NCBI GenBank assembly: GCA_019426215.1
Contig: CM033403.1
Coordinates: forward strand, 3,301,001-3,365,000
Length of the DNA: 64,000 bases
DNA from: Buddleja alternifolia
Taxonomy: Eukaryota; Streptophyta; Magnoliopsida; Lamiales; Scrophulariaceae
Direction of reading: 5' to 3'
Part shown: positions 44,680 to 56,464 of the stretch, in pieces
Layout: every line of letters starts with the position of its first letter
Numbering within the stretch: position 1 is the stretch's first letter
The notes under the pieces: generated by a model
Database searches by the model: none
Seen by the model: only the letters and a program-made list of their open reading frames with translations
Told to the model about the DNA's origin: nothing
Translations under genes and position numbers: made by a program

Positions 44680-46336
44680 TGTTGGGAATTGTTATTCAAA
44701 ATCCGCAGCGGATAAAATTTTTATTCGATTCTTGAGCCATGGATCAATTTAGGCTTTTTGTTGATTTTAACCAAAGAACGAGATAAAATAATTTACCTCT
44801 TGAAGCGTGTTCGTAATCATGTTCTTGAGAGAAGCAACCCATGAGTTCCTACCTCTAGATTGTCACGCGAAGATGATGATCTTCAAAAGCTACATCCTCC
44901 TTTCCTAGCAACGGGACTGACGGCTAGGGCTTATGAGAAGGAGAGGGAATTTTATCTTTACTGCTTTTCTCCAAAAAAACCTAACTCCAAGTTGTAGGGT
45001 GTAAAAGTGATTAAGTTTATAACGACCTAGGTATTAAATAAAACCAAGTGACTTATTCTTCAAGCTGGGCGTCCAGGCCTTGTGGGGTGGGCTTATTGGG
45101 CTCATCCAATGTTTAGCCCAACATTGAGTAATTTAATTAATTAATCCAAGCCTAATCCAATTAATTAAATACTTTATTCTTTTAATCAATAGTATATATT
45201 AATTCCAAATTAATTCAACTATTAATATTGATTAGATAAATATATTTAACTCATACTATTAAATATATATTTAGTAAATCAACACATCTCAAATGATCAG
45301 TAATTTCACGTCCATGTGAAATTACCAAAATACTCTTTTGCAGTAAAACTATTTCATCCTATCATCTTCATATAGCGCGAATCTCAAGGCTCATCGTGAT
45401 TGGAATTGGGAGGATTCCAAGGATATAGTTATCACCAAGCCAGTCCTGTGAAGCTATACCCAAACCCAATCAAGTGTAAGATGAATATGTCATCACAAAC
45501 CTTTAAGTCACATACACCGTATGCGTATAAGCTCTTCACTGACGCAACCTGATCAAGTAAGAGTCATGGAATGTCAAACTCATAGAACTTGATAATGTAC
45601 AAATCATACTGATGTGAAATTATCGAATTGCCCTTCGTATCCAATACGTGTAAGTTATATTTGCTTTGGCCAAAGACTTTAATTCCACAACACCTATGAT
45701 TTTACAGGTTGGTTCTTGTTTACTTTCGAGACAGTGAATCCCCTATTGGCAGTCAACTTTCCAGTATCGAACTCACCAATTGAATCATACTTTGAGATCG
45801 ACCCCACCAACTGGTGATTGGGCCTAACTACTCTAATAACTTATTCAATGGTATGAGCACAATGTAAATGACTCCTCAGGTCTAAAGCACACTCATACTA
45901 TCGTAACAGGTAATCCCAATCATTGACTGTCACTGAGAAAAAACCCTTGTGATCGGATTACAACGAGTCGTTGTCGAATATATTAAATCCGTTAACTACA
46001 TCCATGACACTAGCTCCCACTATATAATCAGTGTAAGACTGGCATTTCTTGTCAAAGCAAATGTCATACGAGTTGAATCTTAATGCCCAATTAAGATTCC
46101 TTAACTCGCGAACCATATTTATAAGATCGATCACTTAACTGCACCAGTGCCTCCACACCATCAAATAAGTGGTGGTGAGTACACCTCAATCTTAGGGATT
46201 TGTTTGTTCAATACAGTTAATGCCACATAGTTTTACATGAACAAATACTCATTGCCTTTATAAATGTTCGTACAATATAAATCAGTGCCCTACTTAAATC
46301 TAATTTCTCATTGGCATTGAGGGCACACACCTAACA
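44680..46336 (-). repeat. three-LTR remnant: complete middle LTR
   Basis: 1657 bp with ends TGTTGGGAATTG and CACCTAACA. Carries the shared LTR core with CTTTGGCCAAAG at 45664-45675. Confidence 0.85.
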
Positions 46337-46631
46337 ATCTCCCACTTGCACTCAAAGCCAATCGCTATGATATTTTATGCTTATTTTCTAAAGATGTTTC
46401 TTTAGCACCACCTTTGGTAATGGCTTAGTAAGTGGGTCAGCCACGTCATGAGCTGAGGCTATTTTCTGCACTACAATATTGCTTCAATCCAACGATATCT
46501 CGAATAACTTCTCACTGCGTGTTTAGATTTGTTGTGAGACCTTGGTCCCTTAGTCTGCACGATAGCTCCATTGTCATCACTCTGTCATGACAACGGAATT
46601 TCCACGCTAAGAACCTCTTGAACCTTCTTTT
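46337..46631 (-). pseudogene. copia RNase H C-terminal remnant and polypurine tract
   Basis: On the minus strand, pieces in two frames encode NGAIVQTKGPRSHNKSKH and VADPLTKPLPK, the conserved end of copia RNase H in a lineage different from the Sirevirus copies here. Then GAGTGCAAGTGGGAGA, the polypurine tract, joins the LTR. The frames are shifted relative to each other. Confidence 0.75.
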
Positions 46632-47782
46632 ACTCAACAGTATATATTAATTCCAAATTAATTCATCTATTAATATTGGTTAAATAAATATATTTAACTC
46701 ATACCATTAAATATATATTTATTAAATCAACACATCGCAAACGATTAGTAGTTTCACATTCATATGAAATTACCAAAATACCCTTTTGCAGTAAAACCAT
46801 TTCATCCTATCATCTTCATATAGCGTGACTCTATAGGGTCGTCTTGATTGGCATTGTGAAGATTCCAAGGATATAGTTATCACCAAGCTAGTCCCGTGAA
46901 GCTATACCGAAACCCAATCAAGTGCGAGATGAATATGTCATCACGAACCTTTAAGTTACAGACACCGTAAGCGTATAAGTTCTTCACTGACGCAACCCGT
47001 TCAAGAAAGATTCATGGAATGTCAAACTTATAGAACTTGATACTATACTAATCATACTAATGTGATATTACAGAACTGCCCTTCGTATCTAATACATGTC
47101 AGTTATATTTGCTTTGGCCAAAGACTTTAATTCCGAAACACCTATGATTTTACAGGTTGCTTCTTGTTTATTTTCGAGACAGTGAATCCCCTATTGGCAG
47201 TCAACTTCCCATTATCGAATGCACTAATTGAATCGTACTTCGAGGTTGACCCCACTAACGGGTGATTGGGCCTAACTACTCTAATAACTTATTCAATGGT
47301 ACGAGTACAATGTAAATGACTCCTGAGGTCTAAAGCTCACTCATATTATCATAACAGGTAATCCCGATCATTGACTGTCACTGAGTAAAAACCCATGTGA
47401 TCATATTACAACGAGTCGTGTTCGAATATATTAACTTCGTTAACTATATCTATGTCACTAGCTCCCACTATTTAATAAGTGTAAGACCAACATTTCTTGT
47501 CGAACCAAGTGTGATACAAAATGAATCTTAATGCCCAATTAAGATTCCTTAATTTGCGAATCATATTTATAAGATCGAGGCTTAACTCCACCAGTAGCTC
47601 CACACTATCAAATAAGTGGTGGTGAGTACACCTCAATTTTAGGGACTTGTTTGTTCAAGACAGTTAATGCCATATAGTTTTACATGAACAAAAACTCATT
47701 CCCTTTATAAATGTCATACAATATAAATCAATGCCCTACTTAAATCAAATTCCTCAATGGCATCGAGAGCACACACCTAACC
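46632..47782 (-). repeat. three-LTR remnant: 5'-most LTR, truncated
   Basis: Aligns to 45190-46336 with many substitutions and ends CACCTAACC, one base off the usual CA. The part corresponding to 44680-45190 is missing. Confidence 0.82.
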
Positions 47783-47900
47783 AATATAGCAATAGTCACT
47801 AGAGAATTTAACTTCAAAGCCTTTATCACAAAGTTGACTAATGTTCAATAAATTATGCTTAAGACCCTTCACATAATATATGTCCCTTATCATTACGTTC
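47783..47900 (-). pseudogene. copia D protease fragment
   Basis: Matches the protease region of copy B (33400-33500), with GLKHNLL-type sequence. It is cut by element E after CGTTC. Confidence 0.75.
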
Positions 47901-49527
47901 TGTTAGTGTGTATGCCCTCAAATGCCACAAAGAGGATAGATTTATAGGGCATTGATTTGTAACTAAACATCATTATTATAATAAAAGGCATTTTCATGTT
48001 GTTTTCTTATAGACATTTGCAAGGTTTAGTAGACAACATAAAGTCCTTGATAATAAGGCGAACCATCCACTCCCTATGGGTTAGGGAGAATGGCACTAGA
48101 AAAGTTTGATCCTTAGTATCTAAAATGGTTCGCAAGTCGAAGAGAGTATTGACTAGACATCATTACTAGATAAAGACTTTTATGATATAAGTTTTGACAG
48201 GGAAGTGCCAGTCGAACACTATGAGCATGGTAGTGGGAACTTATGTCATAGACACCTCAGTTGGACTGATGTGTTCGAACACGGCTCACATCAATTTTGT
48301 CACATGGGTTTTCACTCACTGACAGTCAATGACAAAACTGATAAGTTGTGATAGGTACGCGTGAACCTTAGACCTGAGGAATCATGTTGAAGATGTGCTT
48401 GTGACATCAAGTCTGTCATTAGAGTAGTTAGATCTAATTCACCCATTAGTGGGATCGACCTCGAAGTGCGGCTTGATGGGCAAGTAGCAATCTTAGCTGA
48501 TTAGAAAAATGGGATTTATTCTCTCATAAGTGAATGAGCTAAATATCCTATGCAGTCATGAATGAATGAGGTCAAAAGACTTTGGCCAAAGCATTAGAGA
48601 TACTCATGTTGGACATGAAAGTATACGTAGTGACCTCTATTCATTATGAGCTAAGCATATGGTCAAGTTCTGTGAGTTTGATTGAGCCATGACTCTCACG
48701 TGATTGGGATATACGAATAAAGGGTTTATACTCGTACGGTATTCACGGCGTGTAAGGTTTGGAATGATCCTATTCATTCATTCTCAATTGGGATACGATG
48801 TGGGCCACGGGACTGGCTAGGTGTTACCCACATCCCTTTAGTTTCCTCCCAATTGCCTTTTGAGATGAACCTAAAGAGCCGCGCTTAAAGAAATTGCAAA
48901 GGAGAAATTATGAAATTAGGCTTGAGAGAATTTTCGCTATTGGTTATCGCAATTAATTAATTAATCATTGGATGATTTTATTAATTAATTAAGTTAATGT
49001 GTTAATTAATTTCTTTATGGAAATTAATTATAGAGTTAACATGAAATTAATTAGTTATTTGATTAATTTATTTATTGGATAAATAATATTAATTAAATGA
49101 ATAATTAAAAATAAAACCACAATTGGACTAAGCCCGAGGGGCTTTAAAAATGCCCCAAGTGGGCGTCCACATGGTTAGTTAGATTATTTATTTTCTAGTG
49201 TAGTATAAATATACTACTTAGTGAAAATTAACCTAAGCCTCAATCATTAACTTTCTCTCCTAGTCAAAGTCTTCCAACTCTCTCTCTCTCTCTAGCCATC
49301 TTCAAGGGGAAGAAAAGAAGTAATTTTTTGTTTCAATTCCGGTGTGGTGATTTAGAGACGGTAGCAGATTTGCTGTTCGAAAAAGGATCAAAAAAGCTTG
49401 TTCAGAAATCCAATTACACGAAGAAAGGTACATATTTTCTAAACTACGATTTGAATACATGAAATCGGAGATGAACCACAATGGGATATTTAAATTTTCG
49501 CTGCGTTTTATATGAAAAAACCCAACA
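47901..49527 (+). repeat. element E 5' LTR
   Basis: Starts TGTTAGTGTGTATGCCC and ends AAACCCAACA. Has CTTTGGCCAAAG at 48580-48591 and a CT microsatellite at about 49276. Confidence 0.85.
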
Positions 49528-49528
49528 G

Positions 49529-49541
49529 TGGTATCAGAGCC
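49529..49541 (+). promoter_or_regulatory. element E primer site, tRNA-iMet
   Basis: TGGTATCAGAGCC, a perfect match to the plant initiator tRNA-Met 3' end as I remember it. Confidence 0.88.
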
Positions 49542-50936
49542 AATTTCTGATTTTCGTATTTAATCGAATACGTAATTTTATGTGTTTTTTGTATTTTTGA
49601 AGCATGATGAATTTGATGTAATATTTATAATTTTGAGCCATGATTTTTCTGTGTTTGTCTTGGATACTATTTGCATGATAATATGGTGAATTGGAAAAAT
49701 CGAATTGGGTGAGAAAACAGAGCATCGAAGGCTCTGTGCATGCTGCGGTACGGTGCGTGTAGCAGCGCACATCGCATCAACTGAGGCCACCCGATGGCAG
49801 GCCAGCGTGGCCATGCGTTGGACGCACGGCACACGCACGATGAGGCCGTGCGCCAGGCCCGGGTCCGGGTCCTGGCGGGACGGGTTGTGAAAAATCGGGT
49901 CCATTTTTTTAATGAACGGGTTTTGGGTTATTTTAATTATCCGGGTAGGTCAAAAGGATGATGACCCGACTTTTAATTAAATGAGTCCAAATTGGTTTAA
50001 TTAAAATATTGGACATTTAATAAATTAGTTTTGGGCTAAATTAGTTAAATTTAAATATGCCAATGGGTTGGTAATTTATGTTTGATGAAATCGAGCCCAC
50101 TTAGTTTTTATTGAAAATTAATTGTTTGAATAAAGAATTAGTTAATTATTATTGGAGGATTTTAAATTAATTAATTTATTTGAATAATAAATTCGCACTA
50201 GATGATTTATTATCATAAATGTGAATAAATTTGAAATTTTATTAGAGAATTAATTAGTTGGACTAATTAATTGTTGATTTAATCACCAACATAGTTGCTT
50301 TATTTATCGCGAGCATGTATTATGTGATGTTGACATTATCCATGGGCTTAGGTTTCTTTTTGGGTGTATTTTTTTTTTATGGGTTGTAAGGGCCGGATTT
50401 GAGCCCACTATTTTATTCTTAAAATTATGTCTAGGATGTCAAATATTCTTATGTAATAGATAGAATTAGAATATGCCTTGAAGAAGGGATCAATCAATAA
50501 AAGGAGAGGAACTTGGAGCCCAAGAAGAATAGTTTAAGTTTTTTCTTTTTTAGATGGCCCATTGGCTTGGGCCCTCTAGAAAAGCCCATGGATACATGTG
50601 TTATTGCTTTTGATGCATGTTCATTAGTTGTATGAAGCATGTATTTATTTATCCTGCGCTATATAAATTTGATAATGTGCAAAGTGAGACATAGATAGGT
50701 AAATGTTTAGAACATAAATCCTCCCAAAACAAAAATAATACTAAGTTAGAAAGGGGCGCTAGGCGTCCTTTCCCTCCACTAAGCTTAATGGAATTATGAA
50801 TTAAATCTAATATATGACATCTTCCCAGTAAGTAGGGGTCATGTATCAAGACTTATTCTAAAATTTCATGAAGTTCATTAGATGCCTTAATCGATACATA
50901 TTTCACCCCAAATACCATAACAAATGGTATTGAGTG
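49542..50936 (+). other. element E internal non-coding region
   Basis: AT-rich except for a GC-rich island (about 49735-49900). Open frames are short and carry no domain I recognise. I see no gag, protease, integrase or RT. Confidence 0.6.
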
Positions 50937-50948
50937 CAAGTGGGAGAT

Positions 50949-51023
50949 TGTTATGTGTATGCCCTCAAATGCCATAAAGAGGATAGATTTATAGGGAATT
51001 TATTTGTAACTAAACATCATTAT
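50949..51023 (+). repeat. element E 3' LTR, first 75 bp
   Basis: Matches the start of the 5' LTR (TGTATGCCCTCAAATGCC) and stops where the copia C LTR begins. Confidence 0.82.
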
Positions 51024-52571
51024 TGTTATGAATTTCATGTTAGATGTTTTGATGATGACAATTAGGACTTTTTGTTAGATCCCAAAATATGTAAGTTTGA
51101 TTTTAGTAAGAAATTATGTATAAGCTTTGAAGCGTTAGATTTGTAATAAGTTTAATAGGCTTTGTTTTATTTATTCTAGATTGTTAGGCTAAGTAGTCTT
51201 AGGCTGAGCGTTTGATAATTTCTGAGTGAGTTTATCAGTGGTAAAGTTCGAAGACTCAAGCGCCTGAATTCTGAATGAAGATAAAGTCTCCAAGCATCCA
51301 ATTGACCAGCTATATCAAGCGTTACCTTAAAAGACAAAAGTGATTCCACCTGAATTTATTTCTAAGTCCAGAAGGAGTTTAATGCAAATACTCTCAATGC
51401 ATTAAATATCAACGGGTATTTAATTCGAATGCATTAAATGATGATAAGAGCATTAAATGTGATAAGCACTTTCAGACGTACGGAGAAGCCACCCCATTGG
51501 ACTGTCAACTTTCGTAGACTGCAACACCAACTTATGTGCAGCAGATTTTCAGGAAAAAAGACAAAAGTTGTTCACTCGCGGAAGTGAGAGACACGCGCCT
51601 GTGCATGTGTCAAACGGACACTTTCTCCAAGAATGCCTATAAATAGGACTTCAACAACAAGCCAAATATATAATCAATCTCCAAGCCGAATTGCTGTTGC
51701 ATTGAAGTCTCATTCCTTAAACTCTCAGAAAAGCCAGAATATTCAAGAAACATTCTCTTTGCTTTTCTTCAATTCCTGAGATAGTCAACAAATATCTCAA
51801 ACATTCTTTTCGAAGAAACCACATTACTACTGAGATATTTCCAGTTGTTTGAATTTTATCAAAATCAAACAAACCGTTTTAGAAAACCCCATCCAAGCCT
51901 CGCAATCTGTGTGAAGTCGAAGTTGGATACTTGCCATATTTCTGGGTGAAAGAAGTAAGGGGATTGAAGTGATTTGGAGCAGAAATCTGTGTGATCAAGG
52001 ATCTCAAGTCATCGACATCTATCTCTCCCTATTTTGTAGAAGATTCTATGTGATTCTTTGAGAATCATTTTAGTGGATTGCTTCCAAGTGTTCAAGGAGA
52101 AGAAGGACGTAGTTGGGATTACACCACCCAACGAACCTTACAAATATTGTGTCATTTACTTTTGAGTCAATTCTTTTATCTATCATATCATTGCATAAAC
52201 TGATTAAGTAAAATACAATCAAACGCTAAGCAACTAAGAAACTTCTTGTGACGCTAAAGCTTTTAAAAGAAGACTACAAAAATCATTCCGCTGTGCTAAC
52301 ACTGATCAAAGAATTGAACGCTCAAACCTACTCGGTTAAAGCATTCAAGTCTTGAAATCTAAGTTAACTTTATAAAAACAGTCTTTGTTGGACGTTCCAC
52401 CAAAGCGCCTATATTTTAAGTGAATGTTTAAGTCAAGTATTAGATACTTCAAGCGTTTACTATTTCAAGCGTCCAAAACCTTTTTAGTACGAATTTTTGA
52501 AGTCGAAAAAGACTTCAGGGTCTATTCAACCCTCCCTTCTAGACCCTTTCGTATGCCACTTGGGACCAACA
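51024..52571 (+). repeat. copia C 5' LTR
   Basis: Starts TGTTATGAATTTCATG and ends GGGACCAACA. Its internal end carries CTTTCGTATGCCACTTGG, conserved in the minus-strand LTRs. Confidence 0.9.
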
Positions 52572-52573
52572 AG

Positions 52574-52585
52574 TGGTATCAGAGC
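52574..52585 (+). promoter_or_regulatory. copia C primer site, tRNA-iMet
   Basis: TGGTATCAGAGC, 2 bp after the LTR. Confidence 0.92.
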
Positions 52586-52670
52586 GGTTAAAGTTGAGAT
52601 TTGAAAATTCCAAGCATAACTGCTTGTTTAGATCCTATTTCAAAATCTAGTTGCTTTTAAAATTTTCGTT

Positions 52671-54883
52671 ATGGCATTTGCTAAAGTTCCCAAACTGACA
52701 GAATCAAATTATGACACATGGAAAGTCAAAGCATTTACATATCTTTGTTCATGTGGCGATGACATGTGCGATATTATTTCAGATGGGCCAATCAAAATAT
52801 ATAAAGTCATCACGAGAGCGCCTGGAGCCACAGAAGAAACTCCGGATGGTTACGCTGATAAACCAAAACAAGAATGGTCTCCAGATGAGCGTCGAAGAGC
52901 AAATTTGGACAATGTCGGTCGGAATGCTCTGTATACAGCTATCGGTGATAATGATAATCTTTTCAACAAGATTAAGTCATGTAAAACAACTAAGGGAATC
53001 TGGGATAAGTTAGCCATGGTTTGTGGTGGTTCAGCTCAGATTAAAGAGAACAAGCTTTCCATTGCCAAGGAAAGGTTTAACGGTTTTAAGATGTTAACTA
53101 ATGAAACTCAAGAGCAACTGGACATAAGATTCACAGCTCTTATTACGGAACTCACATCTTTGGGTAGGAATTTACAGAACCGAGAAATGGTGGTTAAAAT
53201 CTTTAGAAGTCTACCTAGTAGATTCTTGATGAAGACAATAGCTATGAGAGAATCAAATATGTTGGATCGTCTAAGTCCAGAAGATGCTTTTTCAGAGCTC
53301 AAAGCATTCGAGTTTGAGTTGAATTCGGCTAGTGATGCAGTGAGCAATCCAGTAGTTGAGTCTGGAGCGCTCATGGCATCAATCAAGGGTAAATCGGGTA
53401 ATAAAGGAAAGGCTTCAGATATCAGTGAGGAAGAAGAGTTGGCCTTGCTAAATAGATTCAGAAAGTTCTTGAGATATGAAAAGAAAGGAAATAGTCCTAA
53501 GCATCAAGGACAAAGTTCATATCAAGCGCCCACTCCAGTACAACAACAGTACCAAGCGCCTCAGTATTCTGTCCCTTCACCCCAAGCGCCTGTTCAGTAC
53601 CAAGCGTCCACTCAAAATCTCTCAGCACCCGTGGTCTCAAAACCGCACACTGCAAGGTTATCAAATGAACAAAAGATGAAAACTAATCTTTGTTATAACT
53701 GCAGGAAACCAGGGCACTACCAGGTAAATTGCCCTTATCCAAATGTATCCAAGCCCTCAAGGCAGGATTATGTGGATAGAAACCAATTCAGGAGCAACCT
53801 TTGTCAACAAGGTTTGCTAGCGGAATCAGAACCAGCGTCCGCACCTGAAGATTTGGAGTCTTCAGAGGAGAGCAGTGATGATGATGAGCCAGTGGACGAC
53901 TAAGCGCTTATTTGTCTCATGGCCAGAGATGATGAAGCGTCTCCTGAGGTGAACACTGAATTATCTATTCCTCTCTCTTATGAAGAACTACTTGACAAAG
54001 TCAAAGAATACTATAAAGATTGTCAAGATGCCGACAATATATATCAAAATCACTACGATATTATCTCATTGCTTACAAGTGATAAAGTAACGCTCAAAGC
54101 AGAGTTGAAAGTTCAACAACAATGCATTGAGAAAAACCAATCGCTTGAAAGTGAGATTACCCAATTGAAAAGTGATCTTGATATAATTGTCAAGAGAGAA
54201 GCTGAGCTGATGGCTAGACTTGCCAAATCAGAACAACTCGTCTCATCATTGTCCAAAGCATCAAGAAAGCTTGACAATGTGACTGAGATAACAAGGTTAT
54301 TTGGTGAAAAGACCGGTTTAGGATGCAATAAATTCGGTAAACAACCAAACAAACCTAATGTTACGGCAAACAACAAAGGAAAGGGTGTTTTCTTTGTTGA
54401 GAAAGGTTCACAAGGTCAAAAGCAAAATGAACCAAGCGACAAAGGTACGAGGCCAAATGAGAAAGCCAAAGCTGATTCAGGCAAGGAAAGGCGAAAGCAA
54501 ATGATTCACAAAGAAAGGTTCATCCAAACGCTCAAAAGGCTAAGGATAAACCTAACCACTGTGAATCAAGCGCTAAGCGTCCAGCACCAAAAGTGCAACC
54601 CAAGCCAGCGCCAAGGAAATACCAGCGTCAATATCCACAAAGGTCTAGATCATATTATCGCTACTATGATGATTATGATTATGACTATGATTATGATTGT
54701 TATTATAATCAAGGATATTATTATACACCCAAAAAGCACACACAACACAATGTGAAACCCAAAAAGGCCAATATTCCTACAATGAAGACTAGGCAAATAT
54801 GGGTTCCTAAAGTTCTAATTCAAACTGGCAATGTTACTAATGTTAAAGGACCCAAGCAACATTGGATACCTAAACAGAAATAG
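52671..54883 (+). pseudogene. copia C gag, one stop and one frameshift
   Basis: The ATG at 52671 opens 410 codons: a gag domain (SNYDTWKVKAFTYL start, DETQEQLD-like middle, LPSRFLMKT), a Pro/Gln/Tyr-rich linker and the zinc knuckle CYNCRKPGHYQVNC at about 53691-53732. TAA 53901-53903 replaces a Ser codon kept in copy A. The frame continues through the coiled-coil-like region until a single-base loss near 54490, after which it shifts to the frame with the Tyr/Asp tract and ends at TAG 54881-54883. That TAG is shared with A and B. Confidence 0.88.
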
Positions 54884-54898
54884 AACTTCCCTTTTTGA

Positions 54899-56464
54899 GT
54901 GCAGGTACCTAGAGCTAGAGCCGATACATCTATATGGTACTTCGATAGTGGATCGTCAAGGTACATGACTGGTTCCAAGGATCTTCTGATTAACTATCGA
55001 GCTGCTAATGGTCCTCAGGTTGTATTTGGTGACAACTCCAAAGGTAAAACCAAAGGTATAGGTACTGTGCATAGGGGGAACATCATGATAAGTGATGTTT
55101 ACTATGTTGAGGGTCTAAAGCACAATTTATTAAGCATAAGTCAATTTTGTGATAAAGGCTTTGAAGTCATATTCTCAAGCAACTGTTGCTATATAAATGA
55201 CGCTAAGACTAAGTCTACTGAATTAAAGGGTAAAAGAACTAACAACGTATATTTGGTAGATTGGGGTTCAACACCTGATAACAACCCAACATGTTTTGTT
55301 GCTAAAAATAATCTAAAATGGGTTGGTTATGACATAGAAAAATGAACCATCTCAACTTTAAGACAATCTCTCAGCTTATAAGTTAAAATCTTGTAGAGGG
55401 ATTACCAAATGGACCATTTCACAAGGATCGCCTTTGTGACGCTTGTCAAATGGGTAAACAAGTTAAGTCATCGTTCAAGAGAAAACCTCATCTATCTACC
55501 TCTAGAATACTTGAACTACTTCACATGGATCTGTTTGGACCAGTTCAAACAATCAGTGTAAGCGGTAAAAAATATACTTTGGTGATAGTAGATGATTTCT
55601 CTCGATTTACTTGGGTGAAATTTCTTTCATCTAAAGATGAAACATGTGACAAGTTAACAACGCTTATTCGACAACTTCAAACATTGAAAGATCTTAAAGT
55701 TGCAAGAATAAGAAGTGATCACGGTACTGAGTTTTCTAACAAGATTGTTGAGAAGTTTTGTGCAGAAAATGGAATACATCATGAGTATTCAGCTCCCAGA
55801 ATTCCCCAACAGAATGGTGTTGCTGAGCGACGAAACAGAACGCTAAAGGAAGCCGCTAGGACAATGTTAGCAGAGTCCAAGCTTGCTCCTAGATTTTGGG
55901 CCGAAGCGATCAACACTGCGTGCCGTTGCATGATCAACAAACAGCATGGGAAAACTCCATATGAACTATGGAAGGGACGTAAGCCAAATGTTTCATATTT
56001 TCACGTCTTTGGTTCTAAGTGCTTTATTCATAATAATGGATCCCAAAGCCTAAAGACATTTGATCCTAAAGCGGATGAGGGAATCTTTCTAGGCTACGCC
56101 AAGAATGGAAAGAATTTTCGCATCCTAAATAAGATCAAATCGACGATAGAGGAATCTATTCATGTTGTTTTTGATGATGCTAACCAAGAACCGAGTAAGG
56201 TTAATATAAATGATGTAGGAGTTGAAGATCTTTGTCATCAAGCGTCTAAGATTACTATTGATGAAGATACTGACGACGATGATGAGATCTCAGTGCCACC
56301 TCCTATGATTACTCGTGAGATTACTCTGGATAATCATGTCAGAAATGCTGATGATCATGAAGAGAGTGATCATCAAGGGCAAACAAGGAATTGTGAACTT
56401 GAAGTGCCTACGCAAGAAGGTAGTCAAGCGTATGATCCTCAAGCGCCTGTTCAACCTCTTAACC
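54899..56464 (+). pseudogene. copia C pol, protease and integrase part
   Basis: The start position is GTG here, where copies A and B have ATG, followed by QVPRA. Protease DSGSS is intact. A frameshift near 55330 and a stop at about 55384 precede the integrase. The catalytic Asp, Asp and Glu (MDLFGP, RSDHGTEF, NGVAERRN) remain. A 12-bp in-frame loss removes four residues before RCMINKQ. The frame reaches the Athila-2 insertion inside the acidic linker. Confidence 0.87.

Larger units (their letters stand above)
43916..47782 (-). mobile_element. three-LTR copia remnant (LTR-internal-LTR-internal-LTR, both internals mostly deleted)
   Basis: Target duplication AATAT at 43911-43915 and 47783-47787. 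Reading the minus strand: a truncated LTR (47782 to about 46632), an RNase H tail with polypurine tract, a full LTR (46336-44680), a tRNA-iMet primer site with 5' leader (44679 to about 44131), then the last 200 bp of a third LTR (to 43916). A full LTR flanked by a polypurine tract on one side and a primer site on the other means that two elements were joined head to tail. Confidence 0.8.
41347..47900 (-). mobile_element. Sirevirus-like copia copy D, three fragments of protease-integrase region
   Basis: Fragments 41347-41775, 43452-43915 and 47783-47900 are contiguous pieces of one old minus-strand copy: the protease region is rightmost and integrase leftmost. They are separated by a solo LTR and by a three-LTR remnant, both with duplicated target sites. 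Copy B is inserted at its left end and element E at its right end. It is the oldest layer of the right half of the window. Confidence 0.85.
47901..51023 (+). mobile_element. element E: copia-type LTR element without coding sequence, 3' LTR truncated
   Basis: 5' LTR 47901-49527, primer site at 49529, internal region 49528-50948, polypurine tract CAAGTGGGAGAT at about 50937-50948, and the first 75 bp of the 3' LTR before copia C interrupts. The internal region is only 1.4 kb and holds no gag or pol, so it is a non-autonomous or deletion-derived element. Its LTR shares the core found in the solo LTR and the three-LTR remnant. Confidence 0.82.
51024..56464 (+). mobile_element. Sirevirus-like copia retrotransposon, copy C (5' part, split by Athila-2)
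   Basis: Plus-strand copy with 5' LTR, tRNA-iMet site, gag, protease and integrase up to the acidic linker, where Athila-2 begins. The RT-RNase H half and 3' LTR would lie beyond the window. It gives the clearest gag of the family, used here as a reference for A, B and D. Confidence 0.88.
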
